Origin: Verrucomicrobiota bacterium
GTDB taxonomy: Bacteria; Verrucomicrobiota; Verrucomicrobiia; Opitutales; Seribacteraceae
Length of the DNA: 10,367 nt
Direction of reading: 5' to 3'
NCBI GenBank assembly: GCA_030830145.1
Contig: JAURNO010000407.1
Coordinates: forward strand, 1-10,367
Position numbers and translations under genes: made by a program. This document shows positions 7,804 to 10,367 of this stretch, piece by piece. A model generated the notes under the pieces. It did not search any database and was not told the origin of the DNA. It was given only the letters and a program-made list of their open reading frames with translations. How positions within the stretch are numbered: position 1 is the first letter of the stretch; each line of letters begins with the position of its first letter.

Positions 7804-9258
7804 ATGAATCGATTCCTGCTTCTGTTTTTTCTGCCCTTCCTTTTTCAAGCCTTTGCCGGGGAAAAGCCCAATATCGTGTATGTCATTTGCGACGATTTGG
7901 GGTATGGCGACATTCAATGCCTGAATCCGAAGAACGGAAAGATCCCGACCCCTCACGTCGACAAGCTTGCCTCGGAGGGAATGATTTTTACCGATGCTCA
8001 CTCCGGGTCATCGGTATGCACGCCCACTCGGTACGGCGTGCTGACCGGGCGCTACAGTTGGCGCACTAAATTGCAATCGGGGGTGGTGCAGGGGTTCTCT
8101 CCCTGCTTGATTGCCAAGGATCGGCCCACTGTGGCGAGTTTTCTCAAGCAACAGGGTTATAACACGGCGATCATCGGAAAGTGGCACCTTAATTTCAAAT
8201 ATCTCGACCCGAAGAGCGGTGATGAGTATTCGCGAAAGAAGCACAAGACACCGCCTGTGGGGGCGAGGATTCCGGACGGTCCACTACATCGGGGTTTCGA
8301 TTATTTTCGCGGCTTTCATCATGCCCGAAACATGGAGGCTGTGATCGAGGACGACAAGGTCGTCGCTCATGATCCTGTCATCAATATGCTTCCCCGTCTG
8401 ACCCGTGAATCGGTCAAGTACATTGAGTCGCGTAAAGATTCAAAAAAGCCATTCTTTCTTTACGTGCCCTTGGGTTCACCTCACACGCCCATTGTTCCCA
8501 CACCCGAATGGGAAGGCAAGAGCGGGCTTGGCAAGTACGGGGATTTCGTCATGCAGACTGAAAACGTGGTGGGTGAGATTCAAGCTGCCTTGGACAGGAT
8601 CGGGGAAGCCGAGAACACCTTGTTCGTCTTTACCAGTGACAACGGTTGTTCCAAAGCTGCCGGCATAGAAGAGTTAGCCGACAAGGGTCATGCTGTAAGC
8701 GCTCATCTGCGCGGCTCAAAAGCCGACCTTTGGGATGGAGGTCATAGAATCCCTTTTATCGTAAAGTGGCCCGGGAAAGTGAAGCCCGGTAGTCGGTCCG
8801 ATCAATTGATCTGTCTCACCGATCTCTTTGCCACCGTATCCGAGGTTTTGGATACGAAGGTACCCGAAGGAAGCGCTGAGGATAGCGTCAGTTTCCTTCC
8901 GGCCCTGTCCGGGAAACCGATCGTTTCCAGCCGCAACGGGGTCATTCATCACTCCATAAGCGGTCACTTCGCTTACCGGCAAGGTCAGTGGAAGCTGCTC
9001 TTGGCCCGAGCCTCCGGGGGTTGGACTTCTCCCAAGGAAAACCAAGCCAAGGGTTCTGCTCCTGCACAGCTCTACGACATGAAGGCCGACGTGGGGGAAA
9101 AGAATAACCTTTACCGCGAAAAACCAGAGGTGGTGGCCAAACTTCTTGCCCTTCTCGAGAAAGACGTCAAGCGGGGTCGCAGTACGAAAGGACCTGCCTC
9201 GAAAAACGACTTGGACAAGATCGTGTTGTGGAAGAGCGGACAACCTAAGTCCAAGTGA
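7804..9258 (+). CDS. Secreted sulfatase (family S1), second type
   Basis: A 484-residue exported sulfatase. The signal peptide MNRFLLLFFL... ends at an AFA cleavage site (after A18) and the mature chain starts GEKPNIVYVICDDLGYGD with metal ligands D30 and D31. The signature CTPTR is at 72-76, making C72 the formylglycine precursor, inside HSGSSVCTPTRYGVLTGRYSWR. K126 and H128 (GKWHL), H227 (GSPHTP), D279/N280 (TSDNG) and K306 (GSKADLWDGGHR) fill the remaining active-site roles. The signature context resembles SulfAtlas subfamily S1_15, a tentative call from memory; members act on galactose-type sulfate esters. It differs clearly from the sulfatase at 2059-3609 outside the shared motifs, so the two are unlikely to be recent duplicates and may attack different positions. 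GAGAG about ten bases before the ATG is a weak ribosome site. It converges on the AraC/PAS gene with 42 bases between stops. Confidence 0.95.
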   Translation: MNRFLLLFFLPFLFQAFAGEKPNIVYVICDDLGYGDIQCLNPKNGKIPTPHVDKLASEGMIFTDAHSGSSVCTPTRYGVLTGRYSWRTKLQSGVVQGFSPCLIAKDRPTVASFLKQQGYNTAIIGKWHLNFKYLDPKSGDEYSRKKHKTPPVGARIPDGPLHRGFDYFRGFHHARNMEAVIEDDKVVAHDPVINMLPRLTRESVKYIESRKDSKKPFFLYVPLGSPHTPIVPTPEWEGKSGLGKYGDFVMQTENVVGEIQAALDRIGEAENTLFVFTSDNGCSKAAGIEELADKGHAVSAHLRGSKADLWDGGHRIPFIVKWPGKVKPGSRSDQLICLTDLFATVSEVLDTKVPEGSAEDSVSFLPALSGKPIVSSRNGVIHHSISGHFAYRQGQWKLLLARASGGWTSPKENQAKGSAPAQLYDMKADVGEKNNLYREKPEVVAKLLALLEKDVKRGRSTKGPASKNDLDKIVLWKSGQPKSK

Positions 9259-9300
9259 TTTGATCTATGCTCAAGTCGTTAAGAAAAGCTTTGTGGGCCC

Positions 9301-10056
9301 CTAGTCCCGTCCGTACTGCTCACGATATTTCTTGGGGGTAAGGGTCATTCTTTTACGGAACTGAGCGGTGAAGGCACTCTGATCGCAAAAACCCAAGTCG
9401 TAGGCTAGGTCCGAAATCGGAAGATCGGATTCTCGGAGAATTTCACAGGCCTTCTCGATTCGCGATCGAACCATGAACTGTTGCGGAGTAAGTCCCGTTG
9501 CCTCCTTGAATCTGCGGTTGAGTTGCCGGTGGGACATACCGTTTGCCTCAGCGAGGCGATTGATGTTCGGAGCCTTGGTTGTGCTGCTGCGTAATTGTTC
9601 GATGATCGATTCCATTTTTTGGTCCCGGGTAAGCCTTAGGGTGTCCTTGTCGTATCTTTGCACCGTCCCCATGACACCCACTGGTTTACCCTGCTTGTTT
9701 AAAATCGGGAATTTGTTGGTCAGGTACCAAGCCGGAATGCCTTGGAGATTCAGGAATAATTCGACCAACCCATTCATCGGTTTGGATTTGGCAATGATCC
9801 ACTCGTCGTCCTTCCTGAACTTCTTGGCCAAGGGCTCGGGGAAAAGCTCGAAGTCATCTTTCCCGAGGATCTCTTTTTCCGATTTCAAGCCGAGCCTTCG
9901 ATAGAAATGAGGATTGGCGAAGATTAAACGAAATTTATGATCTTTTGCAAAAAAAGAAATACCCTCGAGTGTATCAAGTAACCTTAAAAAGTTAGTGGGA
10001 GATTCGATTTTTTTCAGGAACTCTCTCTGGCGGCTGGAAATATCGATTTTTTCCAT
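9301..10056 (-). CDS. AraC-family transcriptional regulator with N-terminal PAS-like sensor domain
   Basis: A cytoplasmic DNA-binding regulator of 251 residues from the ATG at 10056; a TTG at 10071 would add five residues, and neither start has a clear Shine-Dalgarno site. Residues about 25-135 form a PAS-like domain (GISFFAKDHKFRLIFANPHFYRRLG, later a GVMGTVQRYD end) that probably binds a small ligand or cofactor. The last 100 residues are the double helix-turn-helix of AraC proteins: first helix pair around INRLAEANGMSHRQLNRRFKE, second around PISDLAYDLGFCDQSAFTAQFRKR, then the usual LTPKKYRE ending. PAS-AraC proteins of this layout are frequent beside secreted carbohydrate-active genes in PVC bacteria. 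Likely targets are the divergent ThuA gene 103 bases away, the convergent sulfatase and possibly the other sulfatase unit; this is inference. The signal it senses is unknown. Confidence 0.93.
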   Translation of the reverse strand: MEKIDISSRQREFLKKIESPTNFLRLLDTLEGISFFAKDHKFRLIFANPHFYRRLGLKSEKEILGKDDFELFPEPLAKKFRKDDEWIIAKSKPMNGLVELFLNLQGIPAWYLTNKFPILNKQGKPVGVMGTVQRYDKDTLRLTRDQKMESIIEQLRSSTTKAPNINRLAEANGMSHRQLNRRFKEATGLTPQQFMVRSRIEKACEILRESDLPISDLAYDLGFCDQSAFTAQFRKRMTLTPKKYREQYGRD

Positions 10057-10101
10057 ATGGCTAACTTTCAATAAAAGATGACGAAGTCAACCTATCGTTT
10101 T

Positions 10102-10123
10102 AAAGGAGTTCATGGTAAAGTAA
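10102..10123 (+). other. Strong Shine-Dalgarno sequence followed by three-codon ORF in ThuA leader
   Basis: AAAGGAG at 10102-10108 is the best Shine-Dalgarno match in the window. Four bases on is ATG GTA AAG TAA (10112-10123), encoding only Met-Val-Lys. It is in frame with, but closed off from, the ThuA start at 10160. It may be a translated minigene or leader controlling the downstream start, or an accident. The spacing is rather tight. Confidence 0.3.
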
Positions 10124-10151
10124 GGGTCTTCGTTTTTCCTTACCCTTTGCC
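10114..10151 (+). promoter_or_regulatory. Long hairpin in the leader of the ThuA-domain gene
   Basis: Bases 10114-10125 pair with 10138-10151 to give a 12-pair stem with one G-T wobble and a two-base bulge (10144-10145) around a 12-base loop. The stem ends nine bases before the ThuA ATG at 10160 and includes the three-codon ORF. No T-run follows on either strand, so it is not an ordinary terminator. A leader hairpin affecting translation or an operator for the divergent AraC regulator are both possible. Confidence 0.45.
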
Positions 10152-10159
10152 GATTCCCA

Positions 10160-10367
10160 ATGCCCGTCACGAACATGCGTCGATTATCCTTTCTTTTGCT
10201 TTTGTGGACACTGCTTTTCGGAAGTGCTTCCGCCAAGCCGATCCGCGTTCTTTTTCTTGGGCATGAGTCAAAATTTCATAACTCCAATGAATACTATCCG
10301 GTTCTGGCGAAGGCGCTCGGTCGGGATGCGATTTATTTCGACTACGTGACCACGGTAGGGCAGGCCC
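10160..10367 (+). CDS. Secreted ThuA-domain protein, N-terminal part only
   Basis: Only the first 69 codons are inside the window. The frame opens with a signal peptide ending FGSASA, followed by KPIRVLFLGHESKFHNSNEYYPVL and FDYVTTVGQA. This is the start of the ThuA-like (trehalose-utilization, PF06283) fold seen in many PVC secreted proteins, where it is often fused further on to a membrane-bound dehydrogenase-like domain and a c-type cytochrome; whether that holds here lies outside the window. The gene is divergent from the AraC/PAS regulator, which suggests control by it. ATG 10160 is the longest start after an in-frame stop at 10121; ATG 10175 gives a tighter signal peptide (MRRLSFLLLLW) and is equally likely. 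Neither has a Shine-Dalgarno site. Its biochemical role is not established. Confidence 0.75.
   Translation, partial: MPVTNMRRLSFLLLLWTLLFGSASAKPIRVLFLGHESKFHNSNEYYPVLAKALGRDAIYFDYVTTVGQA

Noticed and set aside
2059..9258. Two sulfatases as a recent duplication
   Set aside because: Beyond the shared catalytic motifs the proteins differ in length, signature context and middle regions.
9259..9300. Terminator between the convergent sulfatase and AraC stops
   Set aside because: Only a GGGCCC palindrome is visible, without a loop or a T-run.

Overview
The window fits a PVC-superphylum bacterium, most likely a marine Verrucomicrobiota or a relative such as Kiritimatiellota or Planctomycetota. This is inferred from gene content: two exported cysteine-type sulfatases, an exported flavoprotein of the FAD_oxidored (PF12831) type, an AraC regulator with an N-terminal PAS-like sensor, a secreted ThuA-domain protein and a GIDE/BAM-LemA fusion. 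No rRNA or other phylogenetic marker is present, so the phylum is not proven. Eight protein genes fill the window. No tRNA, rRNA, CRISPR array, insertion sequence or phage gene was seen, and no gap between genes exceeds 300 bases.

Layout. Positions 1-3609 (minus strand) hold a sulfatase followed after 67 bases by a secreted FAD-dependent oxidoreductase that runs off the left edge; this is probably one transcription unit. A 208-base divergent region with a long inverted repeat separates it from a plus-strand membrane protein (3818-5140) joining a GIDE/BAM domain to a LemA domain. That gene converges on a minus-strand secreted alpha/beta-hydrolase (5184-6062). Upstream of the hydrolase, behind a likely terminator, lies an M24 aminopeptidase P (6231-7517, minus). 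After a 286-base divergent region comes a second, different sulfatase (7804-9258, plus). It converges on an AraC/PAS regulator (9301-10056, minus). The regulator is divergent from the start of a ThuA-domain gene (10160 to the right edge), whose leader contains a strong hairpin.

How the genes may work together. The sulfatases, hydrolase, flavoprotein and ThuA protein all carry Sec-type signal peptides, so an extracytoplasmic module acting on a sulfated and perhaps acylated carbohydrate is a reasonable inference. The PAS-AraC protein could sense an intracellular signal and control neighbouring genes. No glycoside hydrolase, polysaccharide lyase, SusC/TonB transporter or sulfatase-maturing enzyme lies in the window, so substrate and maturation route are open. 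The aminopeptidase and the BAM-LemA protein look like separate housekeeping or envelope functions.

Points most worth a second look are the BAM-LemA fusion, the flavoprotein exported without a twin-arginine signal, the ThuA leader (hairpin plus a three-codon ORF behind the best Shine-Dalgarno sequence in the window), and the scarcity of Shine-Dalgarno sites in front of the genes.
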